From Bordetella ansorpii (GTDB taxonomy: Bacteria; Pseudomonadota; Gammaproteobacteria; Burkholderiales; Burkholderiaceae_B), in contig NZ_FKBS01000017.1 in assembly GCF_900078315.1 (NCBI RefSeq), positions 117,649 to 181,648 on the forward strand: a stretch of DNA of 64,000 bases. The letters are read 5' to 3'. The notes below the pieces were generated by a model, which worked only from the letters and a program-made list of their open reading frames with translations, was not told where the DNA came from and ran no database searches. This document shows, in pieces, positions 8,134 to 16,130 of this stretch. Position 1 is the first letter of the stretch. Each line of letters starts with the position of its first letter. The position numbers and the translations under genes were made by a program.

Positions 8134-9123
8134 ATGAACGCTGCACCCGCTTTTCGATCCTTCCGGCGCCTGGGCGCACTGCTGCTGCTGGCCGGCCTGG
8201 GCATTGCGCCCGCCGTGCACGCGGCCTATCCCGAAAAGCCCATCCAGGTGATCATCTCGTTCCCGCCGGCCGGCGCCACCGACGTGCTGGCACGCGCGGT
8301 CGGCCAGAAGCTGTCGGCCGAACTGAACCAGTCGGTCGTGGTGCAGAACCGCCCCGGCGCCGGCGGCGCCATCGGCCTGGTGGCCGCGGCGCGCGCGCCC
8401 GCCGACGGCTACACCCTGTACCTGGCGGCAGTCACCAACGTGCAGATCGCCCGTGCCATCTACAAGGACTGGAAGGCCGACCTGGAAACCGATTTCGTGC
8501 CGATCGCCGGCGTGGGCGCCGTGCCGCACGCACTGGTGGTGCCCACCTCGCTGGGCATCAACGACGTGGCTGGCCTGGTGTCCTACGTGAAATCCTCGCC
8601 CGGCAAATACAATTTCGCTTCGCAGGGCACGGGCACGCTGTCGCACCTGGAATCCGAGCTGTTCGCGGCCAAGGCGGGGTTGAAGATGGTGCACATTCCG
8701 TACAAGGGCAGCGTCGAGGCCCTGCCCGACGTGGCCAGCGGCAGTTCCGCCATGATGTTCGACAGCCTGCCGTCGTCCATGCCGCTGGTGACGGGCGGCA
8801 AGCTGAAGTACCTGGCAGTGGCCTCGAAGACGCGGGTGTCCCTGCTGCCCGACGTGCCCACGCTGGCCGAAGCCGGCGTGCAGGGCGTGGCGGCCGACAA
8901 CCTGTTCGGCTTCGTGGCGCCCAAGGGCACGCCGCCGGAGGCCGTGCAGACCATCGCCCGCGCGCTGCAGAAGGTGCTGGCCCAACCCGACCTGAAGTCC
9001 GCATTGGCGCAGCAAGGCGCCGAACTGCACTACACCAGCGCCGAGGACTTCCGCAAGGCCATCGCGCAGGAGCGCGAGGTGTGGGGCGGCGTCGTGAAGG
9101 AATTCAACGTGCAGCCGCAGTGA
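8134..9123 (+). CDS. Bug-family (TctC-like) periplasmic substrate-binding protein
   Basis: 329 residues from the ATG at 8134, which has AAGGGA upstream and begins the signal peptide (MNAAPAFRSFRRLGALLLLAG, cleavage near VHAAY). Starting at 8020 would add 38 residues that do not resemble the family. Mature Bug features follow: YPEKPIQVIISFPPAG, VVVQNRPGAGG, and GFVAPKGTPPEAV near the end. It is the third gene after LysR, separated from the previous receptor by 284 bp with a hairpin. Probable role: a second organic-acid receptor of the same or a related pathway. Confidence 0.92.
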   Translation: MNAAPAFRSFRRLGALLLLAGLGIAPAVHAAYPEKPIQVIISFPPAGATDVLARAVGQKLSAELNQSVVVQNRPGAGGAIGLVAAARAPADGYTLYLAAVTNVQIARAIYKDWKADLETDFVPIAGVGAVPHALVVPTSLGINDVAGLVSYVKSSPGKYNFASQGTGTLSHLESELFAAKAGLKMVHIPYKGSVEALPDVASGSSAMMFDSLPSSMPLVTGGKLKYLAVASKTRVSLLPDVPTLAEAGVQGVAADNLFGFVAPKGTPPEAVQTIARALQKVLAQPDLKSALAQQGAELHYTSAEDFRKAIAQEREVWGGVVKEFNVQPQ

Positions 9124-9223
9124 TCGCCTGAACGGCAAACACCCCGAGGGGCGGCGATAGATGTCGGTTTCATGACACATCTCCGTCCCTTTTCTTTACT
9201 TACCATCGGTTTTTTACGATCCT

Positions 9224-9257
9224 GCTTCATGGGCCGGTCATTTGCGGTGCCCATACT
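9224..9257 (+). promoter_or_regulatory. Candidate Pho box and -10 element before phnC
   Basis: Two heptamers, GCTTCAT (9224-9230) and CGGTCAT (9235-9241), are spaced 11 bp start to start like the CTGTCAT repeats of a Pho box. A -10-like CATACT follows at 9252-9257 after 10 bp, the normal distance in PhoB-activated promoters. The first heptamer is a poor match, so this is tentative; PhoB control fits the phosphonate transporter downstream. Confidence 0.45.
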
Positions 9258-9287
9258 TCCGCCAGCCATCTCAAGCGGGAGACCCTC

Positions 9288-10127
9288 ATGACCGATGCCA
9301 TCGACGTACGCGGATTGTCCAAGACGTTCAAGCCGGGCAGCAAGGCGCTGGACAACGTCGACCTGCGTGTCGCGCCCGGCGAGATGGTCGCGCTGCTGGG
9401 CGCGTCGGGCTCGGGCAAGTCCACCCTGCTGCGCCACCTGGCCGGCTTCGTGCCGGGCGACCGCGGCACGGGCGAAGTCCACGTCAACGGCGAGCTGATC
9501 CAGCGCGATGGCCGCATCAGCCGCTCGGTGCGCCGCTCGCGCGCCGGCATCGGCTTCGTTTTCCAGCAATTCAATCTGGTGGGCCGCCTTCCCGTCATCA
9601 CCAACGTGCTGACCGGCCTGCTGCCGCGCGTGCCGCTGTGGCGCAGCCTGACGCGCACCTTCACGCGCCATGAAGTGGCCGCCGGCATGGACGCCTTGGC
9701 CCAGGTTGGTATAGACGGCTACGCCTTCCAGCGCGCCTCCACGCTGTCGGGCGGCCAGCAGCAACGCGCGGCCATCGCCCGCACGCTGGTGCAGAACGCC
9801 CGCGTCATCCTGGCCGACGAGCCCATCGCCTCGCTCGATCCCGAATCCTCGCGCCGCGTGATGGACACGCTGGCCCATATCAACCGCACCCGCCAGGTGG
9901 CCGTCGTGGTGTCGCTGCACCAGGTCGACGTGGCGCTGCGCTACTGCCCGCGCGTGGTCGCGCTGCGGCATGGCCGCGTGGTGTACGACGGCCCCGCTTC
10001 GGCACTGACGCCCGCCATGCAGCAGGCGCTGTACGGCGCGGACCTGGCCGAACTGCGCGGCTCGGCGCCCGCAGCCGCGCCCGTGCGCGCCCGCGGCCTG
10101 CAGGTGGCGCTGGACGCCGCCGTCTGA
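9288..10127 (+). CDS. phnC: Phosphonate ABC transporter ATP-binding protein PhnC
   Basis: 279 residues of an ABC ATPase: Walker [10 protein letters not shown] (38-46), signature LSGGQQQR, Walker B VILADEP and a switch His in VSLHQVD. The Q-loop region [12 protein letters not shown] is typical of PhnC. It powers phosphonate or phosphite import across the inner membrane with PhnD and PhnE, whose genes follow on the same strand. TetR-free and LysR-free, the unit is probably driven by the Pho box candidate upstream. Confidence 0.97.
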   Translation: MTDAIDVRGLSKTFKPGSKALDNVDLRVAPGEMVALLGASGSGKSTLLRHLAGFVPGDRGTGEVHVNGELIQRDGRISRSVRRSRAGIGFVFQQFNLVGRLPVITNVLTGLLPRVPLWRSLTRTFTRHEVAAGMDALAQVGIDGYAFQRASTLSGGQQQRAAIARTLVQNARVILADEPIASLDPESSRRVMDTLAHINRTRQVAVVVSLHQVDVALRYCPRVVALRHGRVVYDGPASALTPAMQQALYGADLAELRGSAPAAAPVRARGLQVALDAAV

Positions 10128-10173
10128 GCCCTCTTTCGTTGCTTTCCCCCTGCACTCCCTGATCGGAGCCTTC

Positions 10174-11160
10174 ATGTTCGTCAAGACCCTTTCCGCCCTC
10201 TTCGCCAGCGCCGTCGTGCTCAGCGCCCCCGCCCTGGCGCAGGACGCCAGGACGCTGAACTTCGGCATCATCTCGACCGAATCGTCGACCAACCTGAAAT
10301 CCGCCTGGGGTCCCGTCATCAGCGACCTGAGCCGCGCGATCGGCGTGCCGGTCAAGCCGTTCTTCGCCTCGGACTACGCCGGCATCATCGAAGGCATGCG
10401 CTTCAACAAGGTGCAGATGGCCTGGTACGGCAACAAGTCGGCCATCGAGGCCGTGGACCGCGCCCAGGGCGAAGTGTTCGCCGCGGTGATCGACAAGGAC
10501 GGCAACCCCGGCTACTGGTCGCTGCTGCTGACCCACAAAAGCAGCCCGCTGCAAAGCGTGCAGGACGTCATCGAGAACGGCAAGACGCTGAGCTACGGCG
10601 CTGGCGACCCGAACTCGACCTCGGGCACCGCCGTGCCGAATTTCTACCTGTGGCTGGCCAACAAGGTCGAGCCCAAGACGCTGTTCAAGAACGTACGCAT
10701 CGCCAACCACGAGACCAACCTGCTGTCGGTGATCAACAAGCAGACGGACGTGGCCATCACCAACACCGAGGCCGTCGAACGCTACCGCCTGTCCACCGGC
10801 AAGAACGCCATGGACGACGTGCGCGTGCTGTGGAAATCGCCGCTGATCCCGGCCGATCCGCTGGTGTACCGCAGCGACCTGCCGCCCGAGCTGAAGCAGA
10901 AGATCCGCGGCTTCTTCGTCAACTACGGCAAGGGTTCGCAGGAGGAACTGGAGAACCTGAAACGCCTGACCTACAAGGGCTTCCGCGTATCGGACAACAA
11001 CCAGTTGATCCCCATCCGCCAGATGGACCTGGCCGGCGCGCGCGGCCGCCTGGAGAACGACGCCAACCTGTCGGCCGACGACAAGCAGAAGCGCATCGCC
11101 GAGATCGACGCCAAGCTGGACGCCCTGGACAAGCAGGCCGCCGCCCTGGCGAAGCAGTAA
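10174..11160 (+). CDS. phnD: Phosphonate-binding periplasmic protein PhnD
   Basis: 328 residues with signal peptide MFVKTLSALFASAVVLSAPALA. The mature protein starts with LNFGIISTESSTNLKSAW; the STESS-NLK loop is the phosphonate-binding loop of PhnD. The C-terminal ~40 residues (from about 285) are a charged helix rich in Lys, Asp and Ala, as in other PhnD proteins. It delivers phosphonate to PhnE/PhnC. It lies 46 bp after phnC and is followed by a strong hairpin, which suggests separate mRNA stability for this binding protein. Confidence 0.96.
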   Translation: MFVKTLSALFASAVVLSAPALAQDARTLNFGIISTESSTNLKSAWGPVISDLSRAIGVPVKPFFASDYAGIIEGMRFNKVQMAWYGNKSAIEAVDRAQGEVFAAVIDKDGNPGYWSLLLTHKSSPLQSVQDVIENGKTLSYGAGDPNSTSGTAVPNFYLWLANKVEPKTLFKNVRIANHETNLLSVINKQTDVAITNTEAVERYRLSTGKNAMDDVRVLWKSPLIPADPLVYRSDLPPELKQKIRGFFVNYGKGSQEELENLKRLTYKGFRVSDNNQLIPIRQMDLAGARGRLENDANLSADDKQKRIAEIDAKLDALDKQAAALAKQ

Positions 11161-11170
11161 GTCCTGCAGC

Positions 11171-11194
11171 GCGGTCCATCGTGCGATGGACCGC
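11171..11194 (+). other. Perfect hairpin between phnD and phnE
   Basis: GCGGTCCATC (11171-11180) and its exact reverse complement (11185-11194) enclose a four-base loop, 10 bp after the phnD stop. No T-run follows, so it looks more like an mRNA-stabilising or processing hairpin that raises the level of PhnD over PhnE than a full terminator. The remaining bases up to 11280 hold no gene. Confidence 0.6.
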
Positions 11195-11280
11195 CTGCTG
11201 CTTGACCTCGACACCCTCAACAGAACACCGCCGGGCGGGACCATGCGCCCGCCCGGCATACCTGCCCCGCGAGCCCGCTC

Positions 11281-12078
11281 TTGAGCCAATCCCTCACCCC
11301 CGCCGCCGCGCCGTCCGCACAACTGCGTACGCCGATCTCCACGCTGCTGGCCTGGGCCGCCGTCTTCCTGCTGCTGGGCCTGTCCTGGCAAGGCGCGGAC
11401 ATGCGCCCCCTGGACCTGCTGCGCGACAGCGGCAACATGGGCCAGTTCGCCGCGGACTTCTTCCCTCCCGATTTCCGCGACTGGCGCAACTACCTCTCGG
11501 AAATGCTGGTCACGGTGCAGATCGCGCTGTGGGGCACCTTCCTGGCCATCGTCGTCGCCGTCCCGGCCGGCCTGATGTGCTCGTCGAACATCGTTCCCCC
11601 CTGGATCTACCAGCCCATGCGCCGCCTGATGGACGCCTGCCGCGCCATCAACGAAATGGTCTTCGCCATGCTGTTCATCGTGGCGGTGGGCCTGGGCCCG
11701 TTCGCGGGCGTCCTCGCCCTGTGGGTGCACACCACGGGCGTCCTGGCCAAGCTGTTCGCCGAAGCCGTGGAAGCCATCGACCCCCGACCGGTCGAGGGCG
11801 TGCGCGCCACGGGCGCCAATGCGCTGGAAGAAATCGTCTACGGCGTGATTCCGCAGGTGATGCCGCTGTGGATCTCCTACTCGCTGTACCGGTTCGAATC
11901 GAACGTCCGCTCGGCCTCGGTGGTGGGCATCGTGGGCGCCGGCGGCATCGGCATGGTGCTGTGGGAGATCATCCGCAGCTTCCAGTACGCACAGACGTGC
12001 GCGGTGATGCTCATCATCATCGGCTTCGTGATCGTGACGGACATGCTGTCTTCGCGGATCCGGAAGGCGTTTATCTGA
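11281..12078 (+). CDS. phnE: Phosphonate ABC transporter permease PhnE
   Basis: 265 residues from a TTG at 11281; no ATG or good ribosome site lies at the expected place, so the start is the uncertain part. Several hydrophobic helices are visible, and the cytoplasmic EAA loop that docks with PhnC is the segment [20 protein letters not shown] (about residues 177-196). The motif [16 protein letters not shown] near the C-terminus is typical of PhnE. It forms the inner-membrane channel of the phosphonate importer. It is full length, unlike the split E. coli K-12 gene. Confidence 0.94.
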   Translation: MSQSLTPAAAPSAQLRTPISTLLAWAAVFLLLGLSWQGADMRPLDLLRDSGNMGQFAADFFPPDFRDWRNYLSEMLVTVQIALWGTFLAIVVAVPAGLMCSSNIVPPWIYQPMRRLMDACRAINEMVFAMLFIVAVGLGPFAGVLALWVHTTGVLAKLFAEAVEAIDPRPVEGVRATGANALEEIVYGVIPQVMPLWISYSLYRFESNVRSASVVGIVGAGGIGMVLWEIIRSFQYAQTCAVMLIIIGFVIVTDMLSSRIRKAFI

Positions 12079-12366
12079 TTCTTTTTGCGAGTGGCTTCTG
12101 TCTTCATGCGGCGGGTGGCGTTCTTCTGGCCGCCGCAGCCGCACCTGCGAAGTCTCGTCCTCGCGCTTTCGCGCTGCGGGCGCGACTTCTCCGGTACATC
12201 TGCGGCTATCAGAGACGTCATTCGGCGGGTTGAAAACCCTTCCCCTCCCCCCACGATGAAATAGCGTGCATCCGGAATGCCGCGAGGCTACCTGCCAATT
12301 CGCCGTCGCACCCATTCGCGAATCAGCGTCACGGTGATTGCGGACGTACGAGATACATTGCAGTGA

Positions 12367-12504
12367 GTCCTTGGCGGGGCTTGGGGCAGCCGTGACGGCC
12401 AATTGGAGGGCGGGAAGCCCCGCGTAGCGGGGCCGAGGGCGCCTGGTGGCGCGCCCGAGCCAACCGACTTGGCCGGCGCGGCTGCCCCAAGCCCCGCCAA
12501 GGAC
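12367..12504. repeat. 138-bp nested palindromic element (MITE/REP-like), bounded by 26-bp perfect inverted repeats
   Basis: The outer arms are GTCCTTGGCGGGGCTTGGGG plus six more bases (12367-12392) and its exact complement at 12479-12504. Inside are further nested stems: GGCCAA/TTGGCC (12397-12402 / 12469-12474), GCCCCGC-GTA-GCGGGGC (12417-12433) and GGGCGC/GCGCCC (12437-12442 / 12451-12456), giving a cloverleaf-like fold. It lies between the convergent phnE and phnN, ending 3 bp from the phnN stop. No coding frame or obvious target duplication. It could act as a bidirectional terminator or be a non-autonomous mobile element. The rest of the gap (12079-12366) contains nothing recognisable. 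Confidence 0.7.
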
Positions 12505-12507
12505 GCC

Positions 12508-13122
12508 TCAAGAACTCAAATCTCCCACCACACCTGGCCCCGCCATCAGCCTACGAACCAACGCCATCAACTCCCCCGCGGCCTTTTCAGGAACATCATT
12601 GTTCCCGATCCGATGCAGCGTGACGCCTGCGGGCAGATCCAAAGGCATCCCCGCGTCGGCCAGACGCCCTGCGATCTGCACGGCGTCCTCCCTTCCTCGC
12701 CGCTGCAACCGCTCCAGCAGCACCGATGCATCCACCGTGATCTGCACCGCCTGCAACGCCGGATAGCGTGCGCATGCCTGCGGCAGGCAGCGGCGCGCCC
12801 CGTTCACCACCACGACGCGCCCCTCGGCCAGATAGTTGTCGAGCCGCGCCCCGATGCCGTAGCCGAACCCGTGGCTGCGCCAGTGCAGCGCGAAGCCGCC
12901 GGCGGCGGCCATGCGGGCGTAGTGATCTTCGGAAAGCTCGATCGAGCCTTCGTCCGCGCTGCTGGGGCGCGTGATGTAGCGCTGCGCGATCCAGACCGGA
13001 TCGGCCAGGCCGAGCGAAGCCCGCAGCAGGCGCAGCAACGTATCCTTGCCGCTGCCCGACGGGCCCATCAGATAGATCAGGCGGGCGCCGTCGTTACGGG
13101 CGGGCGACCTGTCCGTGCTCAT
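12508..13122 (-). CDS. phnN: Ribose 1,5-bisphosphate phosphokinase PhnN
   Basis: 204 residues. Walker A GPSGSGKDT at residues 20-28 in a guanylate-kinase-like fold, close to the usual ~190 of PhnN. It phosphorylates ribose 1,5-bisphosphate to PRPP, returning the ribose of the C-P lyase pathway to nucleotide metabolism. The ATG at 13122 overlaps the stop of the DUF1045 gene by four bases (ATGA), so the two are translationally coupled. Much longer in-frame extensions upstream are only the shadow of DUF1045 and are rejected. Confidence 0.95.
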   Translation of the reverse strand: MSTDRSPARNDGARLIYLMGPSGSGKDTLLRLLRASLGLADPVWIAQRYITRPSSADEGSIELSEDHYARMAAAGGFALHWRSHGFGYGIGARLDNYLAEGRVVVVNGARRCLPQACARYPALQAVQITVDASVLLERLQRRGREDAVQIAGRLADAGMPLDLPAGVTLHRIGNNDVPEKAAGELMALVRRLMAGPGVVGDLSS

Positions 13123-13859
13123 GGCGCGGCCGGGCCTTGCAGGTAGTCGGCGGCGGCGCCGTCGGCCACCGTGCCGTCGAAGCCGTAATGCCGCGCCACC
13201 AGGAACGGCGCGTCGGGCTCGGGCTGCACGTACAGGCTGATGTCCCGGACCGGCATGGGCGCCCGGCACAGCGGATCGCTGAAGGCGCGTATGCGCGCCT
13301 GGGCGTCCTGCATCTCGGCGCCTTCCAGCATGCCCGTCAGCGTGATGTGGAAGACGAAGTGCTCGAACACGTACGGATAGCCCCAACGCGCCAGCATGGC
13401 TTCGTGCTGCGGGCTCAACGGCGATCTGCGGCGGCGAGCCAGTTCTGCTTCGGTGGGCGGCGCGCGCCAGTCGTCCAGTTGGCGTACCGATTCGGCCGCC
13501 AGCGAAAGCATCGGCGCCTGCTCGAGCGCGTCGCCCGCCAGGCGCCAGGCCAGGAAGCCGCGCAGGGCCTGGCATTCCAACCGCACCGAGAACGGCTCGG
13601 CGATGGCCGCCAGGCACAGCACGGCATCGTCCAGGCTTTCGGGAGTGCGGCCCGCGCGCAGGCGGAACGGCGGTTTCAGCGTGGCATGCAGGCCGTAGTG
13701 GCGCGGCGCGGCCGTCCAATCGGGCTGGCGCGGATCGGCGTCGGCCGCGGGCGGCACCAGGATGCCCGTGTCGGGGCAGCGGCCCAGCCACTGCGCGCCG
13801 GCGCGGCGCCAGGGCTCGGCCGGCGCCAGGTACAGCGCGTATCGATAGGCCAGCGGCAT
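13119..13859 (-). CDS. DUF1045 phosphonate-operon protein, 2H phosphoesterase superfamily
   Basis: 246 residues of the phn-associated DUF1045 family. Two HxT motifs are present: H58-A-T60 in GLHATLKPPF and H171-I-T173 in FHITLTGML. Paired HxT motifs define 2H (LigT-like) phosphoesterases that open cyclic phosphates. It sits between phnM (4-bp gap) and phnN (4-bp overlap). In the known pathway the step between C-P cleavage and PhnN is hydrolysis of 5-phosphoribosyl 1,2-cyclic phosphate, normally by PhnP, which is missing here. Doing the PhnP job is therefore a reasonable inference, not something the sequence proves. Confidence 0.9.
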   Translation of the reverse strand: MPLAYRYALYLAPAEPWRRAGAQWLGRCPDTGILVPPAADADPRQPDWTAAPRHYGLHATLKPPFRLRAGRTPESLDDAVLCLAAIAEPFSVRLECQALRGFLAWRLAGDALEQAPMLSLAAESVRQLDDWRAPPTEAELARRRRSPLSPQHEAMLARWGYPYVFEHFVFHITLTGMLEGAEMQDAQARIRAFSDPLCRAPMPVRDISLYVQPEPDAPFLVARHYGFDGTVADGAAADYLQGPAAP

Positions 13860-13863
13860 GGCG

Positions 13864-15057
13864 TCAGGCCACGGCGGCCGTGGCGGCCTGGCCCGCGTGC
13901 CTGAACGGACGGTTGGCGTAGCGCAGGCGGCCGGCCACGACGGCCGCGCAGACGCGCGGCTGCTGCGGATCGCTGTCGTCGACCAGGATCAGGTCGGCCA
14001 TCATGCCGGGCAGCAGTTCGCCGTAGCCCGCCAGGCCCGCGGCGCGCGCGGGATTGCGCGACACCAGATTCCAGGCCTGCGGCAGCGGCAGCACGCCGTC
14101 GCACACCAGGCGCATCGCGGCGGCCAGCGGCGCGGGATAGTAATAGTCGGACGTCAGCACGTCGCACAGCCCGGCGCGGATCATCTCGGTGGCGTTCAGC
14201 GCGCCGTTGTGGCTGCCGCCGCGCACCACGTTCGGACCACCCAGCACGATGGCGTCGCCCTGCTCGCGCGCGATCTGCGCAGCCTCGCGCTTGAGCGGAA
14301 ACTCGGCCACGCTGCAGCCCAACTGATGATAGTAGCGGCGGGTCGAGGCATCGGGATCGTCGTGCGAGGCGATGCGCAGCCCGGCTTCGCGCGCGGTGTC
14401 GGTCAATGCGCGCAGGGCGCCCGAGACCGAGTCGGCCGAACGCATGGCCTGGCGGATGCGCTCCTGGAAGGTATCCAGGTCGCACTCGGCACGCTCGGCG
14501 TACTGCAGCAGCTTGCGGTCGTCGCCCAGGCGCTTGACCATGCTGGGCAGGTGATCGTTCAACGCCAGGAAGCGCACGCGGCCCTCGCGGATCCACGCCT
14601 GCGCGGTTTCCACGCCGGCCACGTGGTGCGTCTCGAAACGCAGGTGCACATGGTGGTTGGCGCCCAGCGCGGGACGCATGCGCTCCAGCGTGTCGAACAT
14701 GCGCTCGGCGTAAGGCTGGCCGCGCAGGCCGCCTTCCCAGGACAGGGTGACGCCATGGAATTCGGTGGTGATGCCGTTGGACAGCAACTGGCAATCCACG
14801 TCGCGCAATGCGCCCTCGTAGGGAAAGGCGACGCCGGGGCGCGGCATCACCGCGCGCTCGAAGGCGTCGCCATGCAGGTCGACGATGCCGGGCAGCACCA
14901 GCAGCCCGCCCGCGTCCAGGCGCGCCGCGCCCGCGCTGGCCGGAGCCAGGCGGCCATCGGCGAAATCGAATGCCGCGGCCTGCAAACCGGACGGCGTCAG
15001 CACCCTGGCGCCGGCGATGCCGCCCAGGACGTCGGAAAGGTCGGTAGTGTTCTGCAT
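13864..15057 (-). CDS. phnM: PhnM-type amidohydrolase, divergent copy (PhnM1)
   Basis: 397 residues of the PhnM amidohydrolase family, which removes diphosphate from ribose 1-phosphonate 5-triphosphate. Metal-binding features are kept: LHGD in GIVDLHGDAFERAV, HVHLRFETHH, and ASHDDPD. The PhnM segment normally reading MDHSPGQ is changed to LNDHLPSMVKR, and GGPNVVRGGSH replaces GAPN-RGGS. A second, more canonical phnM lies at the end of the phnG unit. This copy heads the leftward unit with DUF1045 and phnN and has a PhnF-type operator about 40 bp upstream. It may have a different but related substrate. Confidence 0.9.
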   Translation of the reverse strand: MQNTTDLSDVLGGIAGARVLTPSGLQAAAFDFADGRLAPASAGAARLDAGGLLVLPGIVDLHGDAFERAVMPRPGVAFPYEGALRDVDCQLLSNGITTEFHGVTLSWEGGLRGQPYAERMFDTLERMRPALGANHHVHLRFETHHVAGVETAQAWIREGRVRFLALNDHLPSMVKRLGDDRKLLQYAERAECDLDTFQERIRQAMRSADSVSGALRALTDTAREAGLRIASHDDPDASTRRYYHQLGCSVAEFPLKREAAQIAREQGDAIVLGGPNVVRGGSHNGALNATEMIRAGLCDVLTSDYYYPAPLAAAMRLVCDGVLPLPQAWNLVSRNPARAAGLAGYGELLPGMMADLILVDDSDPQQPRVCAAVVAGRLRYANRPFRHAGQAATAAVA

Positions 15058-15095
15058 GATGCTCGAATGCTAGTGCTGCTTGATGACGACCAGAT

Positions 15096-15107
15096 GTCTA
15101 GACGATT
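15096..15107 (-). promoter_or_regulatory. Candidate PhnF operator upstream of phnM1
   Basis: On the minus strand this reads AATCGTCTAGAC, centred on the palindrome GTCTAGAC. The identical 12-mer occurs before phnG (16106-16117) in the same orientation relative to the gene. The start of phnM1 is 39 bp downstream. A short GGCAGG/CCTGCC hairpin (15121-15138) separates this promoter from the end of phnF. Confidence 0.7.
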
Positions 15108-15148
15108 CAAATGAAACCAAGGCAGGAGCCCACCTGCCCCGCCCGGCT

Positions 15149-15877
15149 TCAGCTTTCGTCGTCGGACACCACCAGTTGTACGAAATCGCCGCCGAAACGC
15201 GTCACGCTGTACTGCAGCGGCGCCTGCTTCTCGTCGACGTTCAGGGCCTCGACCTGCAGGATCGGCCGGGTCTTGGGCTGGCCCAGCAGGCGCGCCACGT
15301 CGGGATCGGGAATGGCCGCCGTGATGCGCGACCATTTGCGGGTGTAGTCGGCGATGCCGTACTCGGCATAGGCTTTGGAGACCGAACCCAGCGCGTCCAG
15401 CTTCTCGGCCAGGTCGGGAAAGCGCTGCGCGTCGAAATAGTGCTCGGACACGTCGATGACGCGCGTGCCCGACTTGCCCAGCATCTGCACGCGCAGCAGC
15501 TCGGCATTGCGCGGCAGCTTCAGTTGGGCGGCGGCGTCGGCGTGGCGCAGCACCTGCTTGCCCAGGAATTCCAGGTGGGCCGGCAGCCCCTGGCGGCGCA
15601 GGTTCTCGGAAAAGCGCGTGCGCTTGCCGATGGCGTAGTCGATGGCATGTTCCTGCACGAACGTGCCCCGGCCCTGCTCGATGCGCACCAGCCCGCTCTG
15701 CTCCAGCTCGCCCATGGCGCGGCGGATGGTGTGGCGGTTGACGCCGTAGCGCGCCGCCAGCTCGGGCTCGGGCGGCAGTTGCTCGCCCGGCGCGTAGAGT
15801 TTCTTGCGTATGTCGGTGGCCAGCAATTCGCCTATCTGGCGCCAGACTGCAACCCCGGAACCTCGCTCGACCATCAT
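15149..15877 (-). CDS. phnF: GntR/HutC-family phosphonate regulator PhnF
   Basis: 242 residues from an ATG at 15877 (a second ATG follows at once; an AGGA lies upstream). The winged helix spans about residues 8-75 (VAVWRQIGELLATDIRKKLYAPG, RYGVNRHTIRRAMGELEQ-SG) and the rest is a UTRA ligand domain, as in HutC-type regulators. It is divergent from phnGHIJKLM and upstream of phnM1. The shared 12-mer operator in both promoters points to repression of both units, relieved by a phosphonate-pathway metabolite. The intergenic region also has two unassigned palindromes (15977-15990 and 15995-16012). Confidence 0.95.
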   Translation of the reverse strand: MMVERGSGVAVWRQIGELLATDIRKKLYAPGEQLPPEPELAARYGVNRHTIRRAMGELEQSGLVRIEQGRGTFVQEHAIDYAIGKRTRFSENLRRQGLPAHLEFLGKQVLRHADAAAQLKLPRNAELLRVQMLGKSGTRVIDVSEHYFDAQRFPDLAEKLDALGSVSKAYAEYGIADYTRKWSRITAAIPDPDVARLLGQPKTRPILQVEALNVDEKQAPLQYSVTRFGGDFVQLVVSDDES

Positions 15878-15976
15878 GCCTGATACGTCCTGGTGAATGG
15901 TGTCTCGTCGACGTGTTGTGTTCGCACCGCGATTTTGCCGCGATATCCGCCATTGTGCCTGCAAGGGACAACACCG

Positions 15977-16012
15977 TGCAGACGTCTGCATGAGGATACG
16001 TATCGACGTATC
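15977..16012. promoter_or_regulatory. Two further palindromes in the phnF-phnG intergenic region
   Basis: TGCAGACGTCTGCA (15977-15990) is a perfect 14-bp palindrome. GATACGT-ATCG-ACGTATC (15995-16012) is an interrupted one immediately after it. They lie about 100-135 bp upstream of phnF and about 120-150 bp upstream of phnG, a plausible place for additional regulator binding, perhaps for phnF autoregulation. They do not match the GTCTAGAC motif. Confidence 0.45.
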
Positions 16013-16071
16013 TATGGGACAGCACACTAGGCCTGCTTACGCAATGTCATCATAATTTCACGCCCTGGCGC

Positions 16072-16118
16072 TTGAATCACGGCTTGGCAAGGATCATACT
16101 ACGCCAATCGTCTAGACG
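16072..16118 (+). promoter_or_regulatory. phnG promoter with overlapping PhnF operator
   Basis: A -35-like TTGAAT (16072-16077) and a -10-like CATACT (16095-16100) are separated by 17 bp. The palindrome CGTCTAGACG (16109-16118) falls on the expected transcription start, 12 bp before the phnG ATG, and contains the 12-mer shared with the phnM1 promoter. Binding here would block initiation, which fits repression by PhnF. Confidence 0.65.
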
Positions 16119-16130
16119 TTTAGAGGAAAC

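Noticed and set aside
9880-12402. An 840-codon open frame opposite phnC, phnD and phnE
   Set aside because: Opposite three certain genes; His/Gln/Arg/Gly-rich with no recognisable domain.
13123-13791. N-terminal extension of PhnN by 223 residues
   Set aside because: This stretch is the shadow of the DUF1045 gene in another frame; the PhnN family begins at the ATG at 13122 with ATGA coupling.
15995-16012. The GATACGT-N4-ACGTATC dyad as a second PhnF site
   Set aside because: It does not share the GTCTAGAC core of the two matching operators; kept only as an unassigned palindrome.
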